64,000 nt of DNA from Psychrobacter sp. P11G3 (GCF_001435845.1 NZ_CM003596.1:62001-126000); one strand, 5' to 3'. Positions 1-9,590 are shown, counted from the first letter of the stretch. Made by a program: numbers and translations. The notes: a model not told the origin generated them from the sequence alone.

Positions 1-502
1 ATAGATAAACATCAGTCAATACAGGATTTGCTTGCTCAGACTTATACTTGTCAAAGCGGTAGCTTGCTGCCAACAGATTAAGGGCAAATTGACCAAAATT
101 GTTTTCTTCTAGTGCATCACCCAAGGCAACAGTGATAGAAGACACACGCTTTTGTGTGCTGCTATAGATGGTATTGGCGATTTTTTGCAGTACTGTATTG
201 TTGAACTTATCAGTGTTACCTACACCGACCAACAGCAGTTGTACAGGGTTTTGCTTAGTGGTTTTCTTATCACCTGCCAGCGCATAATCAGCAACAGTCT
301 CACAGGTAGTGCCCTTGAAATGTGATACTTCAATCAGCTGCTCAATACGAGCTGTATATTCGCTTAGCATAGATTCAGCAAGAATGTTTTTCTTGTCATC
401 GACCAATACAACCAGACAAGCATCGTCTTTACTTTTGGCTTCTTTTTTCAGGATTTTTTGTGTATGGGTCTTTGGTAAATGCTGAGATAATTTGATATTC
501 AT
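1..502 (-). CDS. pepA: Leucyl aminopeptidase, N-terminal part (runs off the window)
   Basis: About 167 codons, read leftward from an ATG at 502 (MNIKLSQHLPK) and open at the window edge. The visible part matches the non-catalytic N-terminal alpha/beta domain of family M17 leucyl aminopeptidases, with VQLLLVGVG followed by an ITVALGD strand and the FALNLLAASYRF helix. The metal-binding and catalytic half lies outside. The family is a cytosolic hexameric zinc/manganese exopeptidase that removes N-terminal residues from peptides; some members also bind DNA (PepA/CarP). The position fits the widespread pepA//lptF-lptG divergent order, although a hydrolase gene sits in between here. The identification rests on the N-domain and context because no catalytic motif is visible. 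Confidence 0.85.
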   Translation of the reverse strand, partial: MNIKLSQHLPKTHTQKILKKEAKSKDDACLVVLVDDKKNILAESMLSEYTARIEQLIEVSHFKGTTCETVADYALAGDKKTTKQNPVQLLLVGVGNTDKFNNTVLQKIANTIYSSTQKRVSSITVALGDALEENNFGQFALNLLAASYRFDKYKSEQANPVLTDVYL

Positions 503-727
503 ATAGTTATCCTTATTAGAGTTATGAAAATTGCAGGATTTGGATGACTGCTTATACCTGTCAGATTATTAGATTATTTGGTCTGTTGAGCAATCACAGT
601 AGTGTAGCATATTGCGATAATCGTGCGCAGTTAGCAAGCCTTAGGTAATACGTTTGAATTATTATGCTGTACTAACTTACGCTATGGTTTAGCGGTTACA
701 TTATCATTTTTCGATGATGCCAACATA

Positions 728-1345
728 TTAGCCATTGATCAATTCATCGGTCGTTACCATCGCGGCAAATCTGTCTTGTAGTGCGGCCATGGCAGTATCA
801 TGCATGATTTCAGCGCTTATCGGCTCTCTAGTAGCGCTAGGTAGGTCGCGAGTGGCACAAGCATCATGGCAGACAAAACTATCGAAACCTAGGTCAAATG
901 CGGCGCGGACGCTTGAGCTGACACACATATGACTCATAAAACCCGCAAAGATAATCTGCTTTTTTCCTGCTGCTGAAATCAGTGATTGTAATTGCGTATC
1001 ATAAAAGGCATTCGGATGCTTCTTGGCAATTACTGTTTCGCCATCTTGCGGCTGCAAATGTTCGACGATCTCAACGTTAGCTGATAAAGGATCAAAGACA
1101 TTGCCATTCTCGGCACCATGATGGGTAATGTGAAAGATAGGTAAATCTTGCTGACGCGCTTTATCGAGTAGTAGACGTGCATTGGTGATAGCTTTTGCCC
1201 CAGCGTCCCCTAATGGCATAGCGCCATCGACGTATTCGTTTTGATAGTCGATAAGAACAAGCCCGCAATTTGACCAGTCAAGCGCATCGAATGTGCCGCC
1301 AGCGAGCTCAAGTAGGGTAGAGGGTGTAGAGGTTGTTTTATTCAT
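728..1345 (-). CDS. Isochorismatase-like cysteine hydrolase
   Basis: 205 residues with the full signature of the isochorismatase/nicotinamidase fold. It has a catalytic Asp in LVLIDYQNEYVDG near residue 33, a Lys in VIAKKHPNAF near 108, and a nucleophile Cys in GFMSHMCVSSSVRAAFDLGF near 141, preceded by the cis-peptide region. Family members hydrolyse amides or vinyl ethers such as nicotinamide, N-carbamoyl compounds or isochorismate. The substrate cannot be read from the sequence, and no entC/entB or pnc genes lie nearby. It appears monocistronic and is inserted between pepA and lptF, which are often direct neighbours in related genomes. Confidence 0.85.
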   Translation of the reverse strand: MNKTTSTPSTLLELAGGTFDALDWSNCGLVLIDYQNEYVDGAMPLGDAGAKAITNARLLLDKARQQDLPIFHITHHGAENGNVFDPLSANVEIVEHLQPQDGETVIAKKHPNAFYDTQLQSLISAAGKKQIIFAGFMSHMCVSSSVRAAFDLGFDSFVCHDACATRDLPSATREPISAEIMHDTAMAALQDRFAAMVTTDELING

Positions 1346-1820
1346 TAGTATTATTCTCCGTTTGACGATATAAGTATATTTTTCTATCAGTCAGTCTAGC
1401 AATTAATAACAGAGATAAATGTTCGATGATACGAATGACAAACAAACCTTTCTAAAATAAATAAAGCAAAAACTTAGCACTATAAATACTATCAATTCAA
1501 TGTAATTTGAGGTTTTATCAATTATTTATCCAATATTTGCTATATTTGTTACTTACTGTCAATAATGCGCTCTCAGCAAGGTGTAGGTAATGTTTTCAAA
1601 CACATTTCACAGCCATTTTTGAGCAAAACATGCTAGCATTAGCGGTTATATCTGTCGCTTGTGTTTATTGAGTATGACTAACCAGTCTCTTAGTAACGTT
1701 TACCGTTATTTGAGTATGTAAATGACTCATATCATGCTGGCGATATGTCGTCGTATGATCTAAATAGTCAATAAGCTCATCATCAATCGCGCGCATACCA
1801 ACCGTTTAAGAGTACCCATT
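1346..1820. other. Intergenic region upstream of lptF
   Basis: 475 bp of AT-rich DNA between the divergent cysteine hydrolase and lptF. It must hold promoters for both. I see no strong consensus sigma-70 pair, no terminator and no convincing small ORF. Confidence 0.5.
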
Positions 1821-3155
1821 GTGATATTACGCCGCTACATGACACAACAAGTTGCCTCGACCACTGCCTTAGTGTTGGGGTTTTTGGTAGTGATGATGCT
1901 CGGCGGTCGTTTGATACGCTATTTTGGCATCGCTGCTGAAGGTCGTTTGGACGTCAGCCTACTGTTTACGATCATTGGGTATAACCTACCGTATTTTTTA
2001 GAGCTCATTTTACCGTTAGCATTCTTTATCGCTTTGATGCTCGTATTTGGCCGCTTATATGTCGATCAAGAAATGGCAGTGATCAATGCTAGTGGCGTGT
2101 CTCGCGGTAGGCTTGCTCGGTTAATGACACCATTAATATTGGCATTGTTCCTTGGTGAAGCGGCACTATCTATCGTCGGCAAGCCTTGGGGCGTACGCTC
2201 ATCTGAGGCTGTCTGGCAACAGCAAGCATTGACCAGTGCGTTTGATTTGATTCGTCCGAACGAGTTTATCAGTAGCGGTAATTATCATTTATACGTGGGT
2301 AGTCTCAGCGATGATAAGAAAAAACTGCAAGATGTGATCTTGATCCAATCTGAACCTACGAAAAAAGGTAGTGCTGCTGAAAGTGTCAATGCTAATGCCA
2401 CTGCTACTGATATGAATAACACGATTGACAGTGAAACAGCCGAACAAATTGGCATCTCAGACATACCAAAAAATATTATAAATAGCGGTGCAAAGGACAT
2501 TAGCAAAGACACTATTACGCTGGCTAAGCGTGCTGAGCAAGTGGATACCGGCAATAGCGGCGTGACCCAGTTGGATTTGTTCCAAGGACGTCGTTACGAA
2601 GTCGGCGCAGGCAGTCTGAAGTATAATCAAGTCGCTTTTGATCGTTATCGCATCACCTTGACTGAGTCTTCACAGGAAGTTATCACCGAAGACAATATCG
2701 AAACGCAAAAGATTGGAACATTGTGGCAGGCCGCCACGAGTAGCTCACCATCAGGTACGAATAGTGCAATGCGTGCTGCACAAGGTGAGCTTGGCTATCG
2801 TTTGGCGCTACCATGGCTGATGATTATCGCGCCTATGTTGGCCGTGCCACTGGCGCAAGTCCGTCCGCGTCAAGGACGTTGGTTGCGATTGTTTCCTTCT
2901 ATCTTATTATTTGTCAGCTGTGCATTAGGTATCATCTCGCTCAAAAACGCGGTGAGCAAAGACAGCATCAGCGTATGGGCGTATGCATGGCTGATTGTAG
3001 GATTTATGGCATTGGCGCTTTATATGAATTGGGGTAGCCGTGTGCAACATCGATTGCGCTTTCGCAAACAAGAAAACAGGCTATCCGTTGCCGCAACTAG
3101 TTCAGTTAGCGACATAGATAATCAGAACAACAGCTCACAAGGAGGGCAGTCTTAA
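1821..3155 (+). CDS. lptF: LPS export ABC transporter permease LptF
   Basis: 444 residues from a GTG start (MILRRYMTQQVASTT). LptF and LptG are the inner-membrane permeases of the LptB2FG exporter, which extracts lipopolysaccharide and hands it to the LptC-LptA bridge. The N-terminus shows the three-helix YjgP/YjgQ block (GFLVVMMLGGRLIRYF, YNLPYFLELILPLAFFIALMLVFGRLY, ASGVSRGRL), then a periplasmic domain, then three C-terminal helices (LALPWLMIIAPMLAVPL). The protein is longer than the usual ~360-370 residues because of a polar Asn/Thr/Ser-rich stretch at about residues 173-247 in the periplasmic domain. Its stop codon overlaps the lptG start by one base, so the two are translationally coupled. 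Confidence 0.93.
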   Translation: MILRRYMTQQVASTTALVLGFLVVMMLGGRLIRYFGIAAEGRLDVSLLFTIIGYNLPYFLELILPLAFFIALMLVFGRLYVDQEMAVINASGVSRGRLARLMTPLILALFLGEAALSIVGKPWGVRSSEAVWQQQALTSAFDLIRPNEFISSGNYHLYVGSLSDDKKKLQDVILIQSEPTKKGSAAESVNANATATDMNNTIDSETAEQIGISDIPKNIINSGAKDISKDTITLAKRAEQVDTGNSGVTQLDLFQGRRYEVGAGSLKYNQVAFDRYRITLTESSQEVITEDNIETQKIGTLWQAATSSSPSGTNSAMRAAQGELGYRLALPWLMIIAPMLAVPLAQVRPRQGRWLRLFPSILLFVSCALGIISLKNAVSKDSISVWAYAWLIVGFMALALYMNWGSRVQHRLRFRKQENRLSVAATSSVSDIDNQNNSSQGGQS

Positions 3156-4363
3156 TGCGCTCTTTATTTGCTAAGTCAGACAAGTCTGTTCCATTGGCCA
3201 AAAAACCTGCCAATCTAAAAGTCCTCAGTCGTTATGTCAAACTCAACGCTCTATTAGCTATTATCGCTGCCGTCATTGGCTTATGGGCATTACAGCTGAT
3301 TTTTTCTTACTTATCAGAGCTTGATTCGTTAGATGATAACTACACCATGGGCGAGGCGCTCAAATATATCTTTTATCGTTCGCCTTACTTTTTAGAGCAA
3401 TTTATTCCAACGGGTGCGCTATTGGGTGCTGTCATAGGGTTAGGTTTGCTGGCGAATAAAAGCGAGCTGGTCGTCATGCGCGCGGCTGGGGTCAGTATTT
3501 ATCGTATCGTCGGTTGGGTATTACAGCCCGCTTTGATATTTGTACTGTTGGCATTAGCTATCAACCAGTTCGTTTTACCGTCTTTTAATCAGTTGGCAAA
3601 ACAGATTAATGATGAAGACAGCACCTCACTGGTCACATCAGTACGCGGCTACTGGACGATACAGCCACGATTCGAAACCGCAGAAGATGGCAGTGCTACA
3701 CCTGATGGTAGCGACGTTTTATATATTGATTATGCTGATGTCGCGGGTAATATTGGCGAGGTGAAACGCTGGCATTTGGACAACAACGGTAATTTGCAAA
3801 CTGCTGTCCATGCGGAAGGTGGAAAGTATACTGGCCGTGAACCAATTGATGTAAATAGTGAAAAGCCAAGTGAGCAGTATCGCTACGAGTGGCAGCTAAA
3901 TGATATGGTTAAGCTCTCTATTAATCAGGGCTTTGAGAGTAGCCAAGCCGTTTCACCATCAGATACGTTAAGCTTACCCTTTGCCCCAGAGTCTGTATAT
4001 CTGTTAACGCGTAAGGCAGAGGATTTGTCATTGACGCAGCTGTATGAGCACCGTACGTTTATGCGCCAACAGGGCAACCGTTCTTTAGATCATGAAGTGG
4101 CATTTTGGCAAAAGCTACTATCGCCATTATCGATATTGTCGCTGGTGATTGTCGCTTGCTCGTTTGTCTTTGGCTCGCTACGGACGCACAGCTTAGGCTT
4201 GCGTATCGTCGTAGCGTTGTTGTTTGGTCTACTATTTAGCTACATTCAGGACTTAGTCGGATTTGTATCGCTAGCGACAGGCTTTTCACCAATGCTCATG
4301 GTGCTATTACCAATTATCGGCAGTGCACTATTAGGCGGATATTTGATAAAACGCCAGATGTAA
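3155..4363 (+). CDS. lptG: LPS export ABC transporter permease LptG
   Basis: 402 residues of the YjgQ family, the second permease of LptB2FG. It shows an N-terminal helix (YVKLNALLAIIAAVIGLWALQLI), the YFLEQFIPTGALLGAVIGLGLLANKSELVVMRAAGVS block typical of the family, a beta-rich periplasmic domain, and C-terminal helices that contain the characteristic GLLFSYIQDLVGFVSLATGFSP region. Start and stop overlap lptF by one base (TAATG), with a GGAGGG ribosome-binding site inside the lptF tail. Expression ends at the hairpin just downstream. Confidence 0.94.
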   Translation: MRSLFAKSDKSVPLAKKPANLKVLSRYVKLNALLAIIAAVIGLWALQLIFSYLSELDSLDDNYTMGEALKYIFYRSPYFLEQFIPTGALLGAVIGLGLLANKSELVVMRAAGVSIYRIVGWVLQPALIFVLLALAINQFVLPSFNQLAKQINDEDSTSLVTSVRGYWTIQPRFETAEDGSATPDGSDVLYIDYADVAGNIGEVKRWHLDNNGNLQTAVHAEGGKYTGREPIDVNSEKPSEQYRYEWQLNDMVKLSINQGFESSQAVSPSDTLSLPFAPESVYLLTRKAEDLSLTQLYEHRTFMRQQGNRSLDHEVAFWQKLLSPLSILSLVIVACSFVFGSLRTHSLGLRIVVALLFGLLFSYIQDLVGFVSLATGFSPMLMVLLPIIGSALLGGYLIKRQM

Positions 4364-4386
4364 GATGACAGTTAATCATACAAAAT

Positions 4387-4422
4387 AAAAAGCACGCTAA
4401 ATCTAATTTAGCGTGCTTTTTT
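4387..4422. terminator. Bidirectional intrinsic terminator between lptG and the methyltransferase gene
   Basis: An 11-bp perfect stem (GCACGCTAAAT / ATTTAGCGTGC) with a 3-base loop, flanked by five A on the left and six T on the right. It can end lptG on the plus strand and the methyltransferase gene on the minus strand. Confidence 0.85.
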
Positions 4423-4474
4423 ATGTCAATTTCAATTTTAGTTTAAATGACTGAAAATCGATCAGAAGTTAAAA

Positions 4475-5083
4475 CTAGTCTTTGGTCGCCATCGTAATCG
4501 TATAGGTTTTACCTTGCTTGATTTTGTCGCTATTGCCAAACACTTCGGTAAACGAGCGCTTCACAAATTGGCGTAGGCCATTGATGGTCACGACATAAAA
4601 ACGGCCACCTTTACGCATGCGCGCATAGGCATCGAGGAAGTATAAATAATGCTGCTCTTTGCCTACTTTGGCTGGCAAGTTGGACATCACAAGGCTAAAG
4701 TCTTTGTCTTTTGCCACATGATTAAAGCCATTTGATAAATGCACATCGACATTGTTTAGACCATTTTTCTCACAGTTACGACGTGCGTATTCTACCGCCA
4801 TAAAGTCTTTATCAATCAGCGTATGCTGACCATTCGGACATTCACGTGCTGCCGTCATACCAAGTACACCATAACCACAGCCCAAGTCGATCGAATCATC
4901 ATCTTGCTCAAAATTCACATAATCAAGCAGCATCAAGCTACCGTCATCGAGTTTTTGCGGTGAAAAAATGCCCCACGTGGTCGCAAAATCAAACGGCTTA
5001 CCCAGCACTTCTTGGCGAAAATTGATATCTTCGCGCCAGTGTTCGGCATTTTTTAATAGGTCAGCAGGTGGTCTATGGCTCAT
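4475..5083 (-). CDS. Class I SAM-dependent methyltransferase, RsmC-like small-domain type
   Basis: 202 residues. The SAM-binding core is clear: DLGCGYGVLGMTAAR (motif I) near residue 67, then an acidic end of beta-2 (LIDKD), and SLVMSNLPAKVGK where RsmC/RlmG-type enzymes carry NPP(F/Y). The upstream DFATTWGIFSPQKLDDGSLMLLDYV is the typical RsmC/YbxB substrate-side segment. The family usually methylates guanine N2 in rRNA, but here Asn-Leu-Pro replaces Asn-Pro-Pro, so the target is uncertain. It is monocistronic and ends at a shared bidirectional terminator. Confidence 0.8.
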   Translation of the reverse strand: MSHRPPADLLKNAEHWREDINFRQEVLGKPFDFATTWGIFSPQKLDDGSLMLLDYVNFEQDDDSIDLGCGYGVLGMTAARECPNGQHTLIDKDFMAVEYARRNCEKNGLNNVDVHLSNGFNHVAKDKDFSLVMSNLPAKVGKEQHYLYFLDAYARMRKGGRFYVVTINGLRQFVKRSFTEVFGNSDKIKQGKTYTITMATKD

Positions 5084-5324
5084 GAGGTTCTCGGATAATA
5101 GATAGGTAAAAGGTAGTGCGCAGCCCAGTTAGGCAACATGTATATCATGACGCACTTTAATAAGGGTATTGTAACGAGAAAAGGGCGGGTTTGCAGCTAT
5201 CTATTTCTAGAACTGCATTTTGCTATATCGCAAGAATTTTTAAGAAAAAATGCTAGAGACATTAGATAAGAGGTATCGCTTAAGATAGAATCAAATTTAA
5301 CCTGATAGTCTCTAAGTATTATTT

Positions 5325-5768
5325 ATGCCAGACATTATATTCGTATCCAAAATAGACTTTTGGCTCGCAATGCTACTCTGGGGTTTGAGCTTATTTACTG
5401 TGTCTGTTCCATTATGGCAGTGGAAGCGAGGTGCTCACAAATCCCTCATACAAACTATATTAATGACGGTTATTCTCATACCTTTTGCAGCACTAATGCT
5501 CATCCCTTTTTTCGGTACTGAGTACACATTAACGAATGACCAGCTACAAGTAGATAGTGGGTTCTCTGTTCAAAAAATTGAGCTTACAAATATCACCTAT
5601 ATTATGCCAACTCGAAGTATGAGTTCTGCGCCAGCTCTATCATTGGATAGGATTAAAATATTATATAACGATGAAGAAATACTAATTTCACCAAAAGACA
5701 AGCCACGTTTTTATCGCGAGATACGGGCACGTAATCCTAGAATAGTGCTAGATACAGCAGGCGAATAG
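5325..5768 (+). CDS. Small membrane protein with a C-terminal bacterial PH-like domain
   Basis: 147 residues. Two membrane helices (about residues 12-29 and 43-63) precede a beta-rich tail (YTLTNDQLQVDSGFSVQKIELTNITYIMPTRSM... ISPKDKPRFYREI), which matches the pattern of bacterial PH-domain proteins of the YdbT/YozB-like kind (a tyrosine-glycine-type ligand domain behind two helices). The role in most bacteria is unknown. The ribosome-binding site is weak. It stands alone between convergent neighbours. Confidence 0.65.
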   Translation: MPDIIFVSKIDFWLAMLLWGLSLFTVSVPLWQWKRGAHKSLIQTILMTVILIPFAALMLIPFFGTEYTLTNDQLQVDSGFSVQKIELTNITYIMPTRSMSSAPALSLDRIKILYNDEEILISPKDKPRFYREIRARNPRIVLDTAGE

Positions 5769-5831
5769 AAAGGCATTATCGTTAGCTGGATTCAGCTACA
5801 CATCGTTCTTGATAGTGAATTTCTCTTGAAA

Positions 5832-6161
5832 TTACTTCCTCAAACTCTTCTTTAATAAATGATCAAATATAAATGGCCCAAATGGCAAAAATGAGCCAAG
5901 CACGCCAGCAGGTAGTGCCCAAAGCGGCAGTTTTATCCTACCCGCGGTGATGATCAGCACTACGACATAAGCGACGAATAATACCCCATGCACTGGACCG
6001 ACATAGCTCACCGCTTCTGGAATATCGAACATATATTTGAGTGGCATCGCGACACCAAGTAACAATAGAAAGGAAGTACCTTCTAAATAACCCATGATCG
6101 TGAGGTTTCGGAGTGCAGTGTTTTGACGCTTCGTTAAGGCAGATGGTTGAGCTTGCGACAC
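5832..6161 (-). CDS. DUF3817 integral membrane protein
   Basis: 109 residues with three predicted helices. The family signature is visible: a start region that runs into LRNLTIMGYLEGTSFLLLLGVAMPLKY, then GPVHGVLFVAYVVVL, then a glycine/proline-rich third helix ending FGPFIFDHLLKK. DUF3817 proteins are small inner-membrane proteins of unknown function that often lie near transporters or alone. Nothing in the context gives it a job. Confidence 0.75.
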   Translation of the reverse strand: MSQAQPSALTKRQNTALRNLTIMGYLEGTSFLLLLGVAMPLKYMFDIPEAVSYVGPVHGVLFVAYVVVLIITAGRIKLPLWALPAGVLGSFLPFGPFIFDHLLKKSLRK

Positions 6162-6237
6162 GATATATTCCTTTTACAATCATCAGTAATATTAGATTTT
6201 AATGCTGCCCATATGGCCATATAGAAATATGGCAAGG

Positions 6238-7176
6238 CTACCCACGTGGGTGATGCTCGGCATGTAATTTCTGCAATCTCGCCGTTGCCACATGAGTATA
6301 GATTTGCGTGGTTGATAAATCGCTATGCCCTAGCAACAACTGCACACTACGCAAGTCTGCACCATGATTGAGCAAATGCGTGGCAAACGCATGGCGCAGG
6401 GTATGCGGTGAGAGCTCTTTATCGATACTGGCAACTTTGGCGTACTTCTTAAGTAGATACCAAAAGTTCTGCCGCGTCATATAGCCACCTTGCGCCGTCA
6501 AAAATACCGCTTGGCAATTGCCTGATTTTAAATGCGCAATCAAATCGCCACGTCCATGAGAAAGATAATCTTCCAATGCATCCGCTGCATATTCGCCGAG
6601 GGGCACCAGTCGCGTTTTATTCCCTTTCCCCGTGATTTGTAGCCAGCCTGAGTTTAGATTCACTTGCTCTAATGAGAGGTTAATCAACTCACTCACCCGT
6701 AGACCGCAGGCATATAAAACTTCTAGCATGGCTTTATCACGCAGTCCAAGTGCCGTACTGGTATCAGGTGCAGCAAGTAGATTATCGACGTCAGCCTCGG
6801 CTAAGTCTTTTGGCAGCGGACGTCCGAGCTTTGGGCTTTTGATACGCTCACAAGGATTATCTTCACGCAGATTACTGGCAATCATCCATAGATAAAACTG
6901 GCGCAAGCTTGAGAGCATGCGTGCTTGGGTACGTGGGGTTTTGCCCTCTTGAGCAAGCAGGGACAGACAGTGCAGCACATCATCAGGCTGCCAACGTGTC
7001 AGGGCGATAGAATTGGTCAGCTCACAAGAGCGTAGGTCGCGGACGTACGCATTACGAGTACGCGTCGCTAGACCGCGCGCCAGCATGGCTTGACGAAACT
7101 CAGTCATATAAGCTGGCTCATCATCGACCGCCAATGCTTTAGGTTGACGCTGTTGCACGGCACGATCACGGCTCAT
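6238..7176 (-). CDS. xerD: Site-specific tyrosine recombinase XerD
   Basis: 312 residues. XerD with XerC resolves chromosome dimers at dif during FtsK-driven segregation. It has an N-terminal SAM-like core-binding domain (FRQAMLARGLATRTRNAYVRDL) and a C-terminal catalytic domain with the complete R-K-H-R-H-Y set: Arg in ACGLRVSEL, Lys in TGKGNKTRLVPLG, HTLRHAFATHLLNHGADLRSVQLLLGHSDLSTTQIYTHV with the nucleophile Tyr. The LGHSDLSTTQIYTHVA ending favours XerD over XerC. A phage integrase is unlikely, because no att sites or phage genes are present and the neighbours are core genes. Confidence 0.92.
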   Translation of the reverse strand: MSRDRAVQQRQPKALAVDDEPAYMTEFRQAMLARGLATRTRNAYVRDLRSCELTNSIALTRWQPDDVLHCLSLLAQEGKTPRTQARMLSSLRQFYLWMIASNLREDNPCERIKSPKLGRPLPKDLAEADVDNLLAAPDTSTALGLRDKAMLEVLYACGLRVSELINLSLEQVNLNSGWLQITGKGNKTRLVPLGEYAADALEDYLSHGRGDLIAHLKSGNCQAVFLTAQGGYMTRQNFWYLLKKYAKVASIDKELSPHTLRHAFATHLLNHGADLRSVQLLLGHSDLSTTQIYTHVATARLQKLHAEHHPRG

Positions 7177-7242
7177 AGGACGATACTCAGGTAGGGGTTA
7201 AGTGAGCGATAACAGACAGTCATTAATATAACGTCAAACCTA

Positions 7243-7575
7243 TCATGCCATTCTTTTCTTAACCAGATAGCGATATAGCGTCGCGCTTGCAGGCGTATCG
7301 TCATCGCTATCGATGGTGATTTCATCAGGATCATCGTCTAAGCTCACGTTTTCAGCCAATGTTTCTTGGCCTATTAGCTCATGCCCTAGGTGACGACAGA
7401 AATTTGGAATATCGCGCGTGGTAGCCGGATCTGTCGCTAATATCTCAATCACTTCACCGCCATCTGCTTTGCGAATGACGCGATGTAGCATCATGACGGG
7501 CTCAGGACAGATTAGCCCTTGAGTATCTAAGTGATGGTGGATAGGCGTATCTGGTATCGAAGTGGTCATAGTCAT
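7243..7575 (-). CDS. tusA: TusA/SirA-family sulfur carrier protein
   Basis: 110 residues. The N-terminal ~75 residues carry the TusA signature LDTQGLICPEPVMML with the reactive Cys of the CPxP motif near residue 22, then an IF3-C-like fold (VIEILATDPATTRDIPNFCRHLGHEL). TusA proteins relay persulfide sulfur from IscS towards tRNA thiolation and cofactor synthesis. The protein is longer than the usual ~80 residues because of an acidic tail (DDDPDEITIDSDDDTP). It sits 66 bases upstream of xerD on the same strand. Confidence 0.85.
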   Translation of the reverse strand: MTMTTSIPDTPIHHHLDTQGLICPEPVMMLHRVIRKADGGEVIEILATDPATTRDIPNFCRHLGHELIGQETLAENVSLDDDPDEITIDSDDDTPASATLYRYLVKKRMA

Positions 7576-7652
7576 TATCGTAAAGCTAAATAAGTGAATT
7601 TGAGGGTAAATAGTTTGCTTAAGTGCTTATCGCGGCGTACTGTGTAGATCGT

Positions 7653-8147
7653 CTACGCTTTAGTACTTTCAGCCTCTTCATCAGCTTCAGGTACATCAGC
7701 TACTTCTAAAAAGTTAAAAAACCGCTTAAAACTTACTTTAAATAAGAATGCCACACCCAACCAACAAGATAGTCCTAACCATGCAGTATCAGCAAAAATT
7801 AATCCACCAACCAATATAATGGTTGATACGCCAATACTCATGGCAATCATCGACGGTTGATTTAAGCGATAACGATAAACGACCAATGCATCATAAATGG
7901 TAATAGGTATCGTGAGGGCTACTAGGGCGTAGGGTAAATTATAAAATAATTGATAAAGCAGCTGGTTGTCATGAAAAGCTTTGATACTAGCAATCGTGCC
8001 AAAGACCACAAATGCAAAAATAGCCGCATAAATGAGATAAATCGCTATTTGGTTGGCACGCTGTGCGCCTTTAATACGGGCAATAGCAAGCGGAGCAAAA
8101 CCATGCTGTGACTTATGTTGCGAGGGTTGGTCTGAGACAATGGTCAT
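7653..8147 (-). CDS. Hypothetical four-helix membrane protein
   Basis: 164 residues, not recognised. Four hydrophobic segments are visible (about residues 34-55, 66-86, 99-118 and 122-138), with a cytosolic N-terminus rich in Gln/His/Lys and an acidic tail (EVADVPEADEEAESTKA). There are no catalytic-looking motifs. It lies between ruvX and tusA on the same strand with gaps of 86 and 77 bases, so co-transcription is possible but not shown. Confidence 0.6.
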   Translation of the reverse strand: MTIVSDQPSQHKSQHGFAPLAIARIKGAQRANQIAIYLIYAAIFAFVVFGTIASIKAFHDNQLLYQLFYNLPYALVALTIPITIYDALVVYRYRLNQPSMIAMSIGVSTIILVGGLIFADTAWLGLSCWLGVAFLFKVSFKRFFNFLEVADVPEADEEAESTKA

Positions 8148-8233
8148 AGTAATCAGTCATTTATCCGTTGAGAGGTACGATGTATCGAAGTGACATTATA
8201 GCCGCACACGTGTCTTTTACCTATTTGGCTGCT

Positions 8234-8809
8234 TTATTCTGCTTTGATTGCATCGATAGCGATACTGCTATTAGGATCAGCAAAATAGGTCGACATTAGG
8301 ATACAAGCGGAGATATCATCGATTGGGTCGCGTTCGTTTTTGATCCAACCATTGTCCCATGCTATTTCTCTTGCTTCGATTGAAGTTAGCCGCTCATCAC
8401 ACATTGATACGGTCACTGGCAAATGTTGCTCCATCACTCTATGGGCCAGACGACGAGCGAATTTGTGTGCTCGTTTTGAAAGCATAGAGCTAGTGCCATC
8501 CATATTAAGCGGTAGACCAACCACGACTTGCGCCACGCCCCAGACTTTGATGATACCAATTAGATTGTCCCAATCTGGCTGCCCGTTATTCATTGCCAAA
8601 ATGTCAAAGGCACGAGCCGTCTGTGTGATGGTATTACCGAGCGCCATGCCCATCTTTTTGACACCGTAGTCTAGCGCCAAGATAAGATGCGGCTTTACTC
8701 CTGGCTCAATAGTTTCAGCAGTGATATTGCTATCGTTATCAAGAGTATTAATATCAATGTCATTATCTATAGCGTCTGTGCTATTAGCCGTAAAAGTGCT
8801 ATCTACCAT
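8234..8809 (-). CDS. ruvX: Putative pre-16S rRNA nuclease / Holliday junction resolvase RuvX (YqgF)
   Basis: 191 residues. The RNase H-like core is intact: LALDYGVKKMGMALG near residue 45, VVVGLPLNMDGTSSMLSKRA near 96, and MCDERLTSIEAREIA near 136, followed by IDDISACILMSTYF, which together supply the acidic metal-binding residues. The YqgF family is implicated in 5' maturation of 16S rRNA and in Holliday junction processing. A ~40-residue Asp/Asn/Thr-rich N-terminal extension (positions 8690-8809) precedes the domain, so the annotated start may be too early. yqgE lies 50 bases upstream, the standard yqgE-ruvX pair. Confidence 0.88.
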   Translation of the reverse strand: MVDSTFTANSTDAIDNDIDINTLDNDSNITAETIEPGVKPHLILALDYGVKKMGMALGNTITQTARAFDILAMNNGQPDWDNLIGIIKVWGVAQVVVGLPLNMDGTSSMLSKRAHKFARRLAHRVMEQHLPVTVSMCDERLTSIEAREIAWDNGWIKNERDPIDDISACILMSTYFADPNSSIAIDAIKAE

Positions 8810-8859
8810 AGTAATGGGTGTCCTTTATGTCTTTATCTAAATTCGTAGAGCGTATGATA

Positions 8860-9423
8860 TTATGCATGACCTATGTCACTACTAAGGTAGTCAAAGTTGA
8901 CTCCGATTTTGTCGGCTGCAATTTGCCAGCGTTCTTCAAACGGTGTATCAAATAATAAGTTCAGATCAGCAGGGCAAACTAACCAATCACCATTACTCAG
9001 CTCTTGGTCTAGCTGTTTTTTGCCCCAGCTGGCATGACCTAGGCACAGCTGATAGTGACCGACGCCTTGACCTGCGGCAATACGCTTTAGAATATCTTGG
9101 CTAGTTGTGATGCAAACGTTCTCTGAAATAGCAAAAGAAGACGCCCATTCTGGCTGACCAGTATGCAGCACAAAGCCAACCTCCGGATACATAGGGCCGC
9201 CCTCTAATGCCACATCTTCCATCACCTGTGGATTGGTCACTTCAATATCTAAATCTTCTAGCAGCTTACCTACGCGAGATTGCTCAAGCGGACGATTAAC
9301 CATCAGACCTAGCGCCCCATGCTTGTCATGACGGCAAATATATATAAGTGCCTTCTCAAACCTTGGGTCTGACAGCTCTGGTGCTGCAATCAAAAAATGA
9401 TGGGTCAAATTGGTTTTAGACAT
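8860..9423 (-). CDS. yqgE: YqgE/AlgH family protein
   Basis: 187 residues. It shows the family landmarks [56 protein letters not shown] and [23 protein letters not shown]. The function is not well defined. In Pseudomonas the homologue AlgH was linked to alginate regulation, and in most proteobacteria it precedes ruvX, as it does here. Confidence 0.9.
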   Translation of the reverse strand: MSKTNLTHHFLIAAPELSDPRFEKALIYICRHDKHGALGLMVNRPLEQSRVGKLLEDLDIEVTNPQVMEDVALEGGPMYPEVGFVLHTGQPEWASSFAISENVCITTSQDILKRIAAGQGVGHYQLCLGHASWGKKQLDQELSNGDWLVCPADLNLLFDTPFEERWQIAADKIGVNFDYLSSDIGHA

Positions 9424-9590
9424 AGAAACAAACGCAACCTAATAATAAGGGTGAAAGACCACTATATGGTGATAATCAATAGAAAAGCAAGATTCGTACT
9501 AATTGCTGCTGACGATCATATAGATTCAAATAACCATCCGTTTTGATGAAAACGAATGATTATTTAACGTTAGATAGGTCAGATAGAGCG

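Noticed and set aside
6238..7176. Phage or integron integrase instead of XerD
   Set aside because: Motifs and length fit XerD, neighbours are core genes, and no attachment site, attC or phage genes are present.
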